From UBA2199 sp964628035 (GTDB lineage: Bacteria; Acidobacteriota; Aminicenantia; UBA2199), in contig CAZVPI010000004.1 of the NCBI GenBank assembly GCA_964628035.1, positions 62,001 through 126,000 on the forward strand: DNA of 64,000 bases. Reading direction: 5' to 3'. Shown here piece by piece: positions 26,132-34,901 of the stretch. The notes below the pieces were generated by a model. That model made no database searches. It was not told the DNA's origin and saw only the letters and a list, made by a program, of their open reading frames with translations. Within the stretch, counting starts at the first letter, position 1. Each line of letters starts with the position of its first letter. A program made the translations under genes and the position numbers.

Positions 26132-26146
26132 TGATACAATGGGCCG
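26132..26146 (+). promoter_or_regulatory. Extended -10 promoter, leaderless start of the carrier gene
   Basis: TG-A-TACAAT (26135-26140), six bases before ATG 26147. No Shine-Dalgarno. Confidence 0.65.
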
Positions 26147-27376
26147 ATGCCCGAACGTTCCCGGATCATGCCCGCGGTGTGGACCCTGACCGGAGCCGCC
26201 TTCCTGGCCCTCACGGCGTACGAGATGGTGCGCTCGGCCGCCTCCTCGGTGTTCTTGGCCCAGCACGGCGCCGGCCTGCTGCCCGTGGCGCTGATGCTGG
26301 TGCCCCTGGCCATGGTCGCCCTGACGTTCCTCGTCAGCTGGCTGCTGCGGCGCTTCGGCCCCTCGGTTACCTACGCCGTCACCCTGCTGGCCTCGGGGCT
26401 GGTGCTGGCCGCGGCGGCCGTCGGCTCCCGCCAGCGCGTTCCGGGCAGCGCCTTCGTCCTCTACGTCTTCGCGCAAGCCTACATCGTGCTGATCGTCGAG
26501 CAGTCCTGGGCCTTCATCAACAGCCAGTTCTCCACCGCGGACGGCAAGCGCTGGAACGGCTTCATCATCGCCTTCACCACCGCCGGCTCGGTCATCGGCG
26601 GCGTGCTCACCGGCGCGCTCTCGGTGCGCATCGGCTCGGAAGGGATCGCCGTCAGCGCCGCCGCCATGACCGCCGCGGCCGTCTTGCTGAGCCGCCGCGC
26701 CTTTCGCCGGGCCCGGCCCGAGCGGACCGCCGCCGACCGCCAGCCCAGCCGTTTTGCCGACCACTTCGCCTGGGACGTGCTGCGCCGGGACCCCACCCTG
26801 AGGCGGCTGGCGCTGATGGTGGCCGCCTCGCAGTCGGTCTCGGTCCTGCTCGACATCGCCTTCCACCGCAGCCTGCAGGCAGCCATGCCGCTGCAGGACC
26901 CGCGCACCGCCTTCCTCGGCTTCTTCTGGGGCGGGGTCAACGCCGTGGCCTTCGTGCTGCAGGTGGGGCTCTGCCCCTGGCTGCTGCGCCGCTTTTCCCT
27001 GCGGCCCATCCTCGCCGCCATTCCCCTGCTCTATGGCGCCGCATCCCTGGCCGGCGTCTTCCTCCCGTTCCTGCCGGTTCTGGCGGCGGCGTTCTTCCTG
27101 TCCAAGACGGTCGACTATTCGGTTTTCCGCGCCGCCAAGGAGGTCCTGTACATTCCGCTGCCCTTCACCGCCCGCTACCGGGCCAAACTGACCATCGACG
27201 CCCTGATCTACCGCTCGACCAAGGGCGCGGCCTCGGCGCTGCTCAGCCTGGCCGCGCTGCTCTGGGGCACGCTGCCCCTGCGCCTGCACCCCATGCTGGT
27301 GACCCTGCTGGGCGGCCTCTGGTACGGCGTCACGCGCGGGCTGCCCGAGCCGAGACAGAAAGCCGGGCAATCGTGA
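26147..27376 (+). CDS. NTT/MFS-like multi-helix transporter
   Basis: 409 aa, 11-12 hydrophobic helices. The segment VDYSVFRAAKEVLYIPL followed by RYRAKLTID resembles the ATP:ADP antiporter (NTT) family, which in free-living bacteria has members of unknown substrate. A general MFS assignment is the alternative. No operon partners; leaderless start. Its TGA is the first word of the following repeat element (CGTGACGCGTGACAAG). Confidence 0.7.
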   Translation: MPERSRIMPAVWTLTGAAFLALTAYEMVRSAASSVFLAQHGAGLLPVALMLVPLAMVALTFLVSWLLRRFGPSVTYAVTLLASGLVLAAAAVGSRQRVPGSAFVLYVFAQAYIVLIVEQSWAFINSQFSTADGKRWNGFIIAFTTAGSVIGGVLTGALSVRIGSEGIAVSAAAMTAAAVLLSRRAFRRARPERTAADRQPSRFADHFAWDVLRRDPTLRRLALMVAASQSVSVLLDIAFHRSLQAAMPLQDPRTAFLGFFWGGVNAVAFVLQVGLCPWLLRRFSLRPILAAIPLLYGAASLAGVFLPFLPVLAAAFFLSKTVDYSVFRAAKEVLYIPLPFTARYRAKLTIDALIYRSTKGAASALLSLAALLWGTLPLRLHPMLVTLLGGLWYGVTRGLPEPRQKAGQS

Positions 27377-27475
27377 CGCGTGACAAGTGGCAAGTGACGA
27401 AGAACCGCAAGCGATCGATCTTGGCTGCTCCGGCCACCGGTCACGATTGACGAATCACGATTCTGGTTCGTTGAG
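27371..27475. repeat. Word-repeat hairpin element
   Basis: Left arm CGTGACGCGTGACAAGTGGC (27371-27390) plus AAGTGACG. Right arm CCGGTCACGATTGACGAATCACGATT (27437-27463 region). The middle GAACCGCAAGCGATCGATCTTGG is related to the 28240 and 24140 elements. Confidence 0.6.
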
Positions 27476-27514
27476 CCCCTTACTGTCCTTGCCACGGATC
27501 GCCGCGCGCGTTTC

Positions 27515-27529
27515 TGCTATAATGACTCC
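27515..27529 (+). promoter_or_regulatory. Extended -10 promoter, leaderless start of the flavoprotein gene
   Basis: TG-C-TATAAT (27518-27523), six bases before ATG 27530. No Shine-Dalgarno. Confidence 0.7.
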
Positions 27530-28105
27530 ATGAAAGTCCTCGCCATTTCCGGATCGGCGCGCCTGGAGGGCAATACCGCCCTGCTGGTGCGCCAGGTGTT
27601 CCAGGAGCTGCAGGCGGACGGGATCGAGACCGAGCTCGTGCAGCTGGCCGGCAAGGCCCTGCACGGCTGCCGAGCCTGCTATGCCTGTTTCGAGAGGAAG
27701 AACGGCCTCTGCGCCTGGAGCGACGACTTCGTCAACGAGTGCATCGCCAAGATGACGCTGGCCGACGCCATCATCCTGGCCTCGCCGACCTATTACACCG
27801 ACGTCTCGGCCGAGATGAAGGCCCTGATCGACCGCGCCGGCATGGTGGCCGGCGCCAACGGCGGCCTGTTCCGGCGCAAGGCCGGCGCCGCGGTGGTGGC
27901 CGTGCGCCGCTCGGGGGCCATTCACGCCTTCGACACGCTCAACCATTTCTTCCTGATCGCGGAAATGATCGTCCCCGGCTCCAGTTACTGGAACATCGGC
28001 GTCGGCCGCGACATCGGCCAGGTGGCCGGCGACGGGGAGGGCATGGGCATCATGCGCGACCTGGGCCGCAACCTGGCCTGGCTGCTGCGCCGGATCAAGG
28101 AATAG
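27530..28105 (+). CDS. Iron-sulfur flavoprotein-like NAD(P)H/FMN reductase
   Basis: 191 aa flavodoxin-like fold. FMN phosphate loop SGSARLEGNTALL at 7-19; the compact motif Cys47-x2-Cys50-x2-Cys53-x7-Cys61 fits the [4Fe-4S] site of archaeal/anaerobe iron-sulfur flavoproteins. SPTYYTDVSAEMKALIDR gives the second flavin loop. Likely a cytosolic electron-transfer or oxidative-stress protein. Members of the wider NADPH-dependent FMN reductase family that do not hold a cluster share part of this Cys pattern, so the cluster is probable rather than certain. Confidence 0.82.
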   Translation: MKVLAISGSARLEGNTALLVRQVFQELQADGIETELVQLAGKALHGCRACYACFERKNGLCAWSDDFVNECIAKMTLADAIILASPTYYTDVSAEMKALIDRAGMVAGANGGLFRRKAGAAVVAVRRSGAIHAFDTLNHFFLIAEMIVPGSSYWNIGVGRDIGQVAGDGEGMGIMRDLGRNLAWLLRRIKE

Positions 28106-28124
28106 CCACGGACGCCCGTGCCGC

Positions 28125-28335
28125 GCAACCCGTGACAGGGAAGGCCGGGGTGCGGCCTGCGGCAAGAGGACAAAACGAACGCGCGTGTCGAACGGCAAGT
28201 GACGGCCCTGAAGGTCCTTGGCGAGGGAAGTGACAAGGAACCGCTAGGGATCAATCTTTTCCCTTCCGATCCCTACTTCCTGATCACGAGGGCTCAGCCC
28301 TTCTTCGGCTTCTCCCATCACGCGTCACGTGCCAA
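28125..28335. repeat. Word-repeat element between convergent genes
   Basis: AAGTGACGG and AAGTGACAAGG words on the left, CATCACGCGTCACGTGCC on the right. The centre (TTGGCGAGGGAAGTGACAAGG) is a diverged relative of the 24114-24159 block. No gene. Confidence 0.6.
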
Positions 28336-28412
28336 TCGCAACGAAAGTCCGCTTATGGCTCGCTGTTGCCACGGCCTCGAACATGGCCCCGGCCGAGACT
28401 TTGGTTGATTCG

Positions 28413-29285
28413 CTATTTCTTGATAGGAGCCACTCCCGCCATCTCGCCGATGACGTTGACCAGGTCGGAGCCCAGCGGCACGACGATCTTGGCGTTGTCC
28501 TTCAGCGAGGCCTCCAGCGCCTGCAGCTTCTTGAGCAGCTGGGCGTTGCCGATGAAGTACTGGTTGGCCGCCTCGTTGACCAGCTTGATGGCCAGAGCCT
28601 CGCCCTCGGCCTCCAGGATGCGCCCCTGCTTGACGCCCTCGGCCTTCTTGATCTCGGCCCGCTTCTGGCCGTCGGCCTCGGTCTCCCGGGCGGTGGCGAA
28701 ATCGACGGCGGCGATCTTCTCGTTCTCGGCCTTGACCACCTTGTTCATCGTCTCCTGCACGTCCTTGGGCGGGTCGATCTCCTTCAGCTCGGTGCGCACC
28801 ACGTCGATGCCCCAGTTGGCCGTCTCGTCGCACAGGGTCTTGAGCAGCTCGGAGTTGATGCGGCTGCGCTCGGAGTTGGCCGACTTGAGGGTCATGGTGC
28901 CGATGATGTTGCGCAGCGTGGTGCGCGCCAGGTTGACGATCTGGTACTGGTAGTTGTTGACGTTGTACTGGGAGTTCTTGACGTTCTCCTCGTCGGGCTT
29001 GACCCGGAAATAGACCTGGGCGTCGACGCGGGCGTTCAGGTTGTCGTTGGTGATGATCTCCTGCGGCAGGGCGTCGACCATCTGCTCGGTGGTGTTCACC
29101 TGGTACAGGCGGTCGATGACCGGGATGACCCAGTTGAAGCCGGGGCGGGCGAAGCGCTTGTAGCGGCCCAACCTCTCGACCAGCCCGCGGTGGGTGGGGC
29201 GGACGATGCGGATTCCCGCCAAAAACAGGAAGAACAGGACGAAAAACAAAAAGATCCAAAGGCCCGAGGCGTTGAATTCATTCAT
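28413..29285 (-). CDS. SPFH/band 7 protein (stomatin/QmcA type)
   Basis: 290 aa. One N-terminal membrane helix (8-28), then the band 7 domain (IRPTHRGLVERLGRYKR to about 200) and an Ala/Glu-rich coiled coil (200-255) with the ETEADGQKRAEIKKAEG segment. It oligomerises on the membrane as a scaffold and often modulates FtsH-type or NfeD-linked proteases; no NfeD gene is adjacent here. GGAGG precedes ATG 29285. A second SPFH gene of a different subtype is at 48 kb. Confidence 0.9.
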   Translation of the reverse strand: MNEFNASGLWIFLFFVLFFLFLAGIRIVRPTHRGLVERLGRYKRFARPGFNWVIPVIDRLYQVNTTEQMVDALPQEIITNDNLNARVDAQVYFRVKPDEENVKNSQYNVNNYQYQIVNLARTTLRNIIGTMTLKSANSERSRINSELLKTLCDETANWGIDVVRTELKEIDPPKDVQETMNKVVKAENEKIAAVDFATARETEADGQKRAEIKKAEGVKQGRILEAEGEALAIKLVNEAANQYFIGNAQLLKKLQALEASLKDNAKIVVPLGSDLVNVIGEMAGVAPIKK

Positions 29286-29370
29286 GGTGCTTCCCTCCAG
29301 GGGACATCTCCCCACTTATAGTGCAGCCGGCGCGCAAAGTCAATCGTTCCCTGCGGGCGAGGCCTTCGAT

Positions 29371-30639
29371 TCAGAAGCGCAGGAACGCCCCCAGGCGGAA
29401 GCCGATGCCGCCGAGGTCGAGGGAGAACGGCCGGTAGTATTCCTCCTCCCAGGCCTGCGGGACCAGGGGCCAGGGAATGGCGTTGTTGGAGACCTTCCAG
29501 CGTCCTTTCCGGGATTCGCTGATGACGTTCCCGTACGACGAGGCCCCCTCGTCCAGGATGGTCTCGGAGAAGAACTGCTCGCCGCTTACGTCGTCCACCT
29601 TGAACATCTGGAAGAGGCCCTCGGCAAAAAGGCCGAAGCCGCGCCACAGGATGAACTCGAACTTGGCCCCGGCCTCGGCGGCCGGACCGTTGCCCTTGCC
29701 GCTCATGGCCGCCTCGTAGAGGCGGTCCTGGCCGGTGAAGCCGTCCTGGAAGCGGCGCGTCGAGGCGTGGCGGCATTCGACGAACGCCCAGCCGCCATGG
29801 ACAAAGCCCGAAAGGCTCACGAAGGGGTTGAGCGGCAGGGTGGCCTGCCCCCCCAGGTGGGGGAAGAACGTCCTGAAACCCAGCCGGTAGCCGCTGATGT
29901 CGGTTTCGACATCGAAACGGGTGCCGGTCCCCGGAACATTGAAGCTGGAGCCGACAGAATAGCGGGAGTGCCGCTGCTGGTCGGTCCAGTCCAGGCCGGC
30001 GGCGAGCGAAAACGTGCGGTTCAGGCGCAGGCGCAGGCGCAGGGTCAGCGGCCAGCGGTTGGTCACGGTGTGCAGGACCCCGATGCCCAGGCCCAGGCCG
30101 TAAGGGGGGATGGCGACGAAGCGGGGATCGCGCATGTAGAGCAAGTACGGCTCCTTGGTGAGCCATTGGTCGTGAGCGACGAAAAGATTCAGGTCGTCCG
30201 GATCCTGGCTCAGCCCGCCGATGGCCAGCTCGACCTGCCATTTTTTCCAGGGGCCGGCGGCGTCCTCCAGCGGCTCGTCCGCGTCCGCCGGCGCCTCGGT
30301 GCCGGGCAGGCGCTTGAGCTTGACGCGCAGGGTGGTCGACTGGCCGGCGGAAAGGCGGATGCCGCTGGCCACGTAGGACTCGTATCCTTCCAGGTCGCAA
30401 CTGACCTGGTAGGTCCCCGGCGCCAGGCCGAGGAAGCGGAAACCGCCGTTCCCCCTGTCGCTCTGCACTTTCGTCTCGGCGTTGCTGACCACGTTGGTCG
30501 CCGTCACCTCGACGCCGGACAAAAAGCGGCCCTCCTCGTCCTGGACGTAGCCGTCGATGCGCGCGTGCACCATCTGGGCCGCCAGCCGTCCCGCCGCCGC
30601 GAGCAGGACAACAGCCGCGATCAGTATGCGTTTCCTCAT
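29371..30639 (-). CDS. Outer-membrane beta-barrel with N-terminal carboxypeptidase-regulatory-like domain
   Basis: 422 aa. Signal peptide 1-22 ends at LAAQ. Residues 25-105 form a CarboxypepD_reg-like Ig fold (RIDGYVQDEEGRFLSGVEV ... GLAPGTYQVSC). The rest is alternating amphipathic strands with frequent aromatic residues, closing with the C-terminal Phe (FLRF) expected for BAM-dependent barrels. Too short for a TonB-dependent receptor and no plug domain seen. ATG 30639 has AGGTGA six bases upstream; a GTG at 30648 is the alternative. Confidence 0.75.
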   Translation of the reverse strand: MRKRILIAAVVLLAAAGRLAAQMVHARIDGYVQDEEGRFLSGVEVTATNVVSNAETKVQSDRGNGGFRFLGLAPGTYQVSCDLEGYESYVASGIRLSAGQSTTLRVKLKRLPGTEAPADADEPLEDAAGPWKKWQVELAIGGLSQDPDDLNLFVAHDQWLTKEPYLLYMRDPRFVAIPPYGLGLGIGVLHTVTNRWPLTLRLRLRLNRTFSLAAGLDWTDQQRHSRYSVGSSFNVPGTGTRFDVETDISGYRLGFRTFFPHLGGQATLPLNPFVSLSGFVHGGWAFVECRHASTRRFQDGFTGQDRLYEAAMSGKGNGPAAEAGAKFEFILWRGFGLFAEGLFQMFKVDDVSGEQFFSETILDEGASSYGNVISESRKGRWKVSNNAIPWPLVPQAWEEEYYRPFSLDLGGIGFRLGAFLRF

Positions 30640-30933
30640 CTGTTTCACCTATGACGACTGAGCCGCTGGCGGCCTGGCCCTGTCAGCGCGTTCCGGAAAA
30701 CGTTTTACGGTTCTGATTGTCGTTTCGCCCAGCCGCGAGGGCGGCAAAAAATCAAAAAAAAGAAACATTCAATAAATTGAACTTTTTGGCTGCAAGGCAA
30801 GAGAAGGTTTGTTTGTTGGTGCCTGCGAACAGACCGATCGCTGGCGGATGGGTTCCGCTTCCTGGCTGGGCTTACCCTGGCACCAAGGTGAGCGTTTGGC
30901 TCCCTGCCGTCTCCGGCTCTCTGGATCGTTGGG
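30640..30933. other. AT-rich intergenic region with palindrome
   Basis: No gene. 30740-30795 is an AT-rich island in otherwise GC-rich DNA. It contains the perfect dyad TTCAAT-AA-ATTGAA (30768-30781), a possible operator, and GCCGC-GAG-GGCGGC at 30731-30745. Confidence 0.45.
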
Positions 30934-32073
30934 CTACTTCTCCATTCTGCCCCTGAGCCCCTCATGGACCTTGCCCGTCCACTTGCTCTTGTCCCAGGCC
31001 AGGAACTTGATCAGGCTGCCCGGGCCCTTGCGGTTCCAGTCGCCGTCCTGGGCGCGGACAAAGCGGAAATTTTCGACCCGGGCCGTCCACTTCGTGCCGT
31101 CCCAGGAAGTGTAGTTCAGGAAGCGGTCGGCGCGGGCGCGGGCCCAGTCCCCGTTCGGCGCAAGCAGGAAGACGCCGGCGGCCAGCTTGGCGCTCCATTT
31201 GCTGCCGTCCCAGGCGATGAACTTGAGCTCGTCATCGACCCGGGCACGCTCCCAGTCCCCCTCCGGGGCCATCTGGAACCTGCGGCCCGAGGGCGCGGGC
31301 AGGGGCGTCGGCGCCGCAAGCGGGAGGATCTTCATGCTCCAGCGGCTGCGGGTCGTGGTCAGGTAGTGGACGGCGGCGTCGGCATGGGCCCTGGCCCAGT
31401 TCCCATCCGGGGCATGGAGAAAGCCGCCCTCGTGGATCTTCGCCGCCCAGTTCGTCCCGTTCCAGGCTACGTAACGCAGGACAACGTCAACGACCGCCTT
31501 GTTCCAGTCGCCGTTGGGAGCGAGCAGGAAACCGTTGCCGTGGAGCTTGACCGTCCATTTCGTCCCGTCCCAGGTCACGAAGTTCAGGGTTTCGCCGGCC
31601 ACCTCCTTGCTCCAGTCTCCGTTGGGGGCATGGCGGAACTCCCACACCTGGGTGACGGGCTCGATCACCCGCCCCTTGTCTTCTTGGGACGGAAAAGCCG
31701 CTTCGCGCGTCATGGCGACCGGCTGCCGCGAGCCGCCGGGGGAGATGATGAAGCCGGCCAGGCGGTTGCCCTGCACGGGCAGGGCCAGGCGGGTGACGAA
31801 GCGGTTGGGCCAGCGGGTCACGAGCTCGCCGCCCTCCACGGCCCAGGTGGCGACGTTGCCGGGAGAGGAGTCGGGGACCACCCGGCCGTCGGGGGTGTAA
31901 GTGAGGACGTCGCGGTAGTTGCCCGCCTGGTAGACCCAGCGGCCGGGGATCGGGTCGTCTGCAGCCGTCTGCAGCCAAGCCGTTCCCTTTGCGCTTTGCG
32001 CCGGCATGTTCAGGGCCAAAAAGGCCAGGAAAAAGAGGGCTCCCAGGGCCACGAATCGGATTTGCTTGCTCAT
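30934..32073 (-). CDS. Secreted protein with six 36-residue WDGTKW repeats
   Basis: 379 aa. Signal peptide 1-29. A 110-residue N-terminal domain (GRWVYQAGNYRDVLTYTPDG ...) is followed by six repeats starting at Phe146, 182, 218, 266, 302 and 338. The spacing is exactly 36 except for one 12-residue Pro-rich insertion. Consensus: F-x2-AP-x-GDW-x8-L-x-Y-x-AWDGTKW-x-AK. The third repeat is degenerate. I do not recognise the repeat; three Trp per unit suggests a beta-solenoid or a carbohydrate-binding array. AGGAGG lies seven bases before ATG 32073 (ATG 32076 is also possible). Confidence 0.75.
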   Translation of the reverse strand: MSKQIRFVALGALFFLAFLALNMPAQSAKGTAWLQTAADDPIPGRWVYQAGNYRDVLTYTPDGRVVPDSSPGNVATWAVEGGELVTRWPNRFVTRLALPVQGNRLAGFIISPGGSRQPVAMTREAAFPSQEDKGRVIEPVTQVWEFRHAPNGDWSKEVAGETLNFVTWDGTKWTVKLHGNGFLLAPNGDWNKAVVDVVLRYVAWNGTNWAAKIHEGGFLHAPDGNWARAHADAAVHYLTTTRSRWSMKILPLAAPTPLPAPSGRRFQMAPEGDWERARVDDELKFIAWDGSKWSAKLAAGVFLLAPNGDWARARADRFLNYTSWDGTKWTARVENFRFVRAQDGDWNRKGPGSLIKFLAWDKSKWTGKVHEGLRGRMEK

Positions 32074-32276
32074 CATTCCACCTCCTGAGCGGGGGGAGTG
32101 CCTGTCCTCCCAGCGGGGGCGCGCCGTCCCAGGGCATGATAGCGGAACCAGAGCGGATTTTCAACCCCGGGGGAGCGCATGGCCCCGCGGCTCCACAAAC
32201 GCCGGCCCGGACCGTCCCGTCCTGCCCCTGAGATATTCCAGGGTAACTCCCATCTATTCACCTGAAGGAGGTTCCC

Positions 32277-33020
32277 ATGAACAAGCTGGCATGCCTGGCG
32301 CTCTTGTCGCTTCTCTTTTCCCCCGTGGTGCGGGGCGGCGATCTTGCGGCGCCGATCATCACCTGGAACGCTCCCGGCGAGGGGACCTGCTGGCAGATCG
32401 ACGCCGCCCACCCCGAGCTGGGGATCGTGATCTCGGCCGAGGACCCCAGCGGCGTCAAGCAGGGGCAGATCTGGCGCAAGAAGGGGCACCATGAACCGGG
32501 CGTTGATTTCCGCGCCTGGCCCAGCCTCTGGGGCCGCACCTATGCCCGCGACGGCTCGGCGCCCGAGTCGGTGCGCGAAACACTGCTGTTCCGCATGCTG
32601 GGCTTCGAGGAGGGCGAATACACCTTCGTCGCCGAGTTCGCCGACATGGCCCGCCACAACCGCCGTTGGGCGTTTCTCCATGTCTCCATCGACTTTGCCG
32701 CGCCGACGGTCTCGATCGCCTCGCCGCGGGCCGGTGCCGTCGTCTGCCGCGACCGCGACCTGGTCATGGACGTGGCCGCCGCCGACAGCGGCTGCGGCAT
32801 CCACCAGGTGCAACTCTACCTGAACGAGGTCACCTCCACCACCCCGGCGGCGGTCGACACCACCGTCCCCTACAGGCTGACCGTGCCCAAGGCGCTTCTG
32901 CGCGGCGACCCCCTGCGCCTCATCGTCAGAGCCGTCGATCGCGCGGGCCGTTCCAGCCAGGCCGAGGTCTCCGTGCGCCCGATCCTCACCTGCCTGATGC
33001 GCGGCACGATCAAGCGCTGA
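32277..33020 (+). CDS. Secreted Ig-like protein of unknown function
   Basis: 247 aa. Signal peptide 1-20. Two beta-rich parts: residues 22-135, and an Ig-like/bacterial 'DAAPTVSIASP' domain (142-240) with VAAADSGCGIHQVQLYLN, typical of Big-type repeats in large surface proteins. No catalytic motif. AAGGAGG is placed ideally before ATG 32277. Not recognised beyond its fold class. Confidence 0.6.
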   Translation: MNKLACLALLSLLFSPVVRGGDLAAPIITWNAPGEGTCWQIDAAHPELGIVISAEDPSGVKQGQIWRKKGHHEPGVDFRAWPSLWGRTYARDGSAPESVRETLLFRMLGFEEGEYTFVAEFADMARHNRRWAFLHVSIDFAAPTVSIASPRAGAVVCRDRDLVMDVAAADSGCGIHQVQLYLNEVTSTTPAAVDTTVPYRLTVPKALLRGDPLRLIVRAVDRAGRSSQAEVSVRPILTCLMRGTIKR

Positions 33021-33038
33021 CCGGGCGTACGGGAAGGA

Positions 33039-33323
33039 ATGGCCGAGGAGCGGCCCGACTGCCTGAGTTGCGGATTGTGCTGCCGTCTACCCGTTGGCCG
33101 CCCCGATCCCTATCCCGTGGACCTCGAGCGCTGGGCGGCCGAGGGGCTGACTGCGGTCGCCATCCGCCTGCGCGCCGGCCGCAACGGCGACTGCCCGTTC
33201 CTGGTCTCTGACTCGGGGTTCCGCTGCGCGATCTACCCCACCCGGCCGCTGGTGTGCCGCCATTTCGCCGCCGGCGGCTCGGCCTGCCTTGAGCTGCGAC
33301 GCGGATTGCTCCTGGCAACCTAA
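33039..33323 (+). CDS. YkgJ-family Cys-cluster protein
   Basis: 94 aa. Cysteine pattern CLSCGLCCRLPVG at 8-20, GDCPFL, FRCAIYPTRPLVCRHF and a final Cys match the zinc/iron-chelating UPF0153/YkgJ domain. Proteins with this motif are thought to bind a metal or Fe-S cluster; the function is unknown. GGAAGGA lies directly upstream. It may be co-transcribed with the preceding secreted protein, 18 bp away. Confidence 0.8.
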   Translation: MAEERPDCLSCGLCCRLPVGRPDPYPVDLERWAAEGLTAVAIRLRAGRNGDCPFLVSDSGFRCAIYPTRPLVCRHFAAGGSACLELRRGLLLAT

Positions 33324-33388
33324 GTCCCGCCTGAGGTAGCGCGCCGGACGGGAGCTTCAGCAAGACGGAGACGGCGTTGGCGCTGTCC

Positions 33389-33913
33389 CTAGCCGTTCGG
33401 GCTGACGTCCCAGGGATACGTAGCGCGCTCCACGCAGAAGCGGCCCGCGGCGCCGGCTTCCAGCTGCACGGCAAAGGTGAGCGGCTCTTCGCCCTCCGGC
33501 ACATAGGGCTCGATGACCTGGATCAGGTAGGAACCGGGCGGCAGATTGTCGACTTCCAGGTCCAGGTCGAACAGGCATTGGCAGTAACAGCCAGCCATCT
33601 GTTCGCTCTCCGTGATCGTGATCCCGCGGCCGGAGACGCGGACGTCGGCGCGGACCTCCCCGGGGCAGCAGTTGAAGCAGGCGTTGACATGCTTTAGCCG
33701 CAGCACCGAGCCGTCGAAGCGGTATTCCAGGCAATCCTCGCTCGAGGCGACGGCCAGGCCGGCGGCGCCGTCCTGGGAGAATGACTTGCAGCCGTCGGTT
33801 CTCAGCAGCCGGCCCGTCGCCTGGTCCGGATTCTCGCCGCTGTCCTGGCAGCCTGACATGACCAGCGCCAGGCAGGCGGCGACAGCGCACATCGCGATCC
33901 TTTTCTTGCTCAT
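33389..33913 (-). CDS. Cys-rich lipoprotein of unknown function
   Basis: 174 aa. Signal peptide with lipobox ending MSG-Cys22. The mature part contains ACFNCCPG and CYCQCLF clusters, six cysteines within about 45 residues flanking a beta-sandwich-like stretch. This could hold disulfides or a metal in the periplasm. AAAGGAG is upstream of ATG 33913. No family recognised. Confidence 0.65.
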   Translation of the reverse strand: MSKKRIAMCAVAACLALVMSGCQDSGENPDQATGRLLRTDGCKSFSQDGAAGLAVASSEDCLEYRFDGSVLRLKHVNACFNCCPGEVRADVRVSGRGITITESEQMAGCYCQCLFDLDLEVDNLPPGSYLIQVIEPYVPEGEEPLTFAVQLEAGAAGRFCVERATYPWDVSPNG

Positions 33914-34118
33914 GGTCGGGCTCCTTTCGCATTCAATGAATTCATGACTGTCTCCATGAAATGGAAGCATTTTTCATGCCGTGAGATCCGCATCTTTTTG
34001 TCCTGAAAAGCGGTCAGTTTGTCCTGTTTTTCCAGCCGTCAAGAACCCGGGACCCCTGCCAAAAGGGCTGGCCGCCGCTATGATGGCGGGCCCGCCTCCC
34101 CGGGCACGGCGGAGCCTC

Positions 34119-34775
34119 ATGGACATGGTCACTTACGCGGCCACACTGCTGACGCTGGCGGCCGTCTTCAGCTACCTGAACCACCGCTTCATCCGCCTGC
34201 CCACGGCCATCGGCATCATGCTCATCGCCATCGTGGTGTCGCTGGCGCTTCTTGCTGCCGATCGCCTGGGGCAGGCCGACGGGTACAATCCCGCCTGCGC
34301 CTTCCTCCGCGGCGTCGACTTCCACGAAACGCTGCTGCGGGGCATGCTGAGCTTCCTGCTCTTCGCCGGGGCGCTGCACATCGACCTGGACGACCTGCTG
34401 CGCCGCAGGTGGGGGATCGGCGTCCTGGCCACGGCGGGCGTGGCCCTCAGCGCCCTGCAGGTCGGCGTCATGGCCTGGTCGGTCCTCGCCCTGGCCGGCA
34501 TGGGGCTGCTGTATGTCCAGGAGGTCGTGGGCGGCGCCGCGTCGGGCTGCCCCTCCCCGTCCTGAAACGCTTCTTCGCCTTCAGCCCCGGCATCGTGGCT
34601 ATCCTGACCTGGGGCGGCCTGCGCGGCGGCATTTTCGTAGCCCTGGCCCTGTCGCTGCCCCGCCGGCGCCGGGCGCGACACGCTGTTGGCCGTCACCTAT
34701 ATGGTGGTCGTGTACTCCATCCTGGCCCAGGGGCTGACGCTGAAACCCCTCTTTTCCGGCCAAGCGGCATCCTGA
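34119..34775 (+). pseudogene. Decayed NhaP-type Na+/H+ antiporter
   Basis: The first 130 codons encode N-terminal helices (RLPTAIGIMLIAIV, MLSFLLFAGALHIDLDDL) of a CPA1 antiporter. The frame then jumps to the far C-terminal part (FSPGIVAILTWGGLRGG and, after another shift, TYMVVVYSILAQGLTLKPL). Roughly 200 residues of the middle are missing and at least two frameshifts are needed, so the gene is dead. Confidence 0.75.
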
Positions 34776-34901
34776 GGGCAGGCAACATACTTGACACCAC
34801 GACCAACACAACGTGTAATAAGGCTCTCGAGTCTGGAATGCCTGGCAGGCAGAAGAAAAGCGATGCCGGCCCGACGGGCCGGCCTTCCAAGGAGGTTGCA
34901 G

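Noticed and set aside
28413..29285. Band 7 gene as HflK/HflC
   Set aside because: No HflK/HflC pairing and the coiled-coil segment matches the stomatin/QmcA type better.
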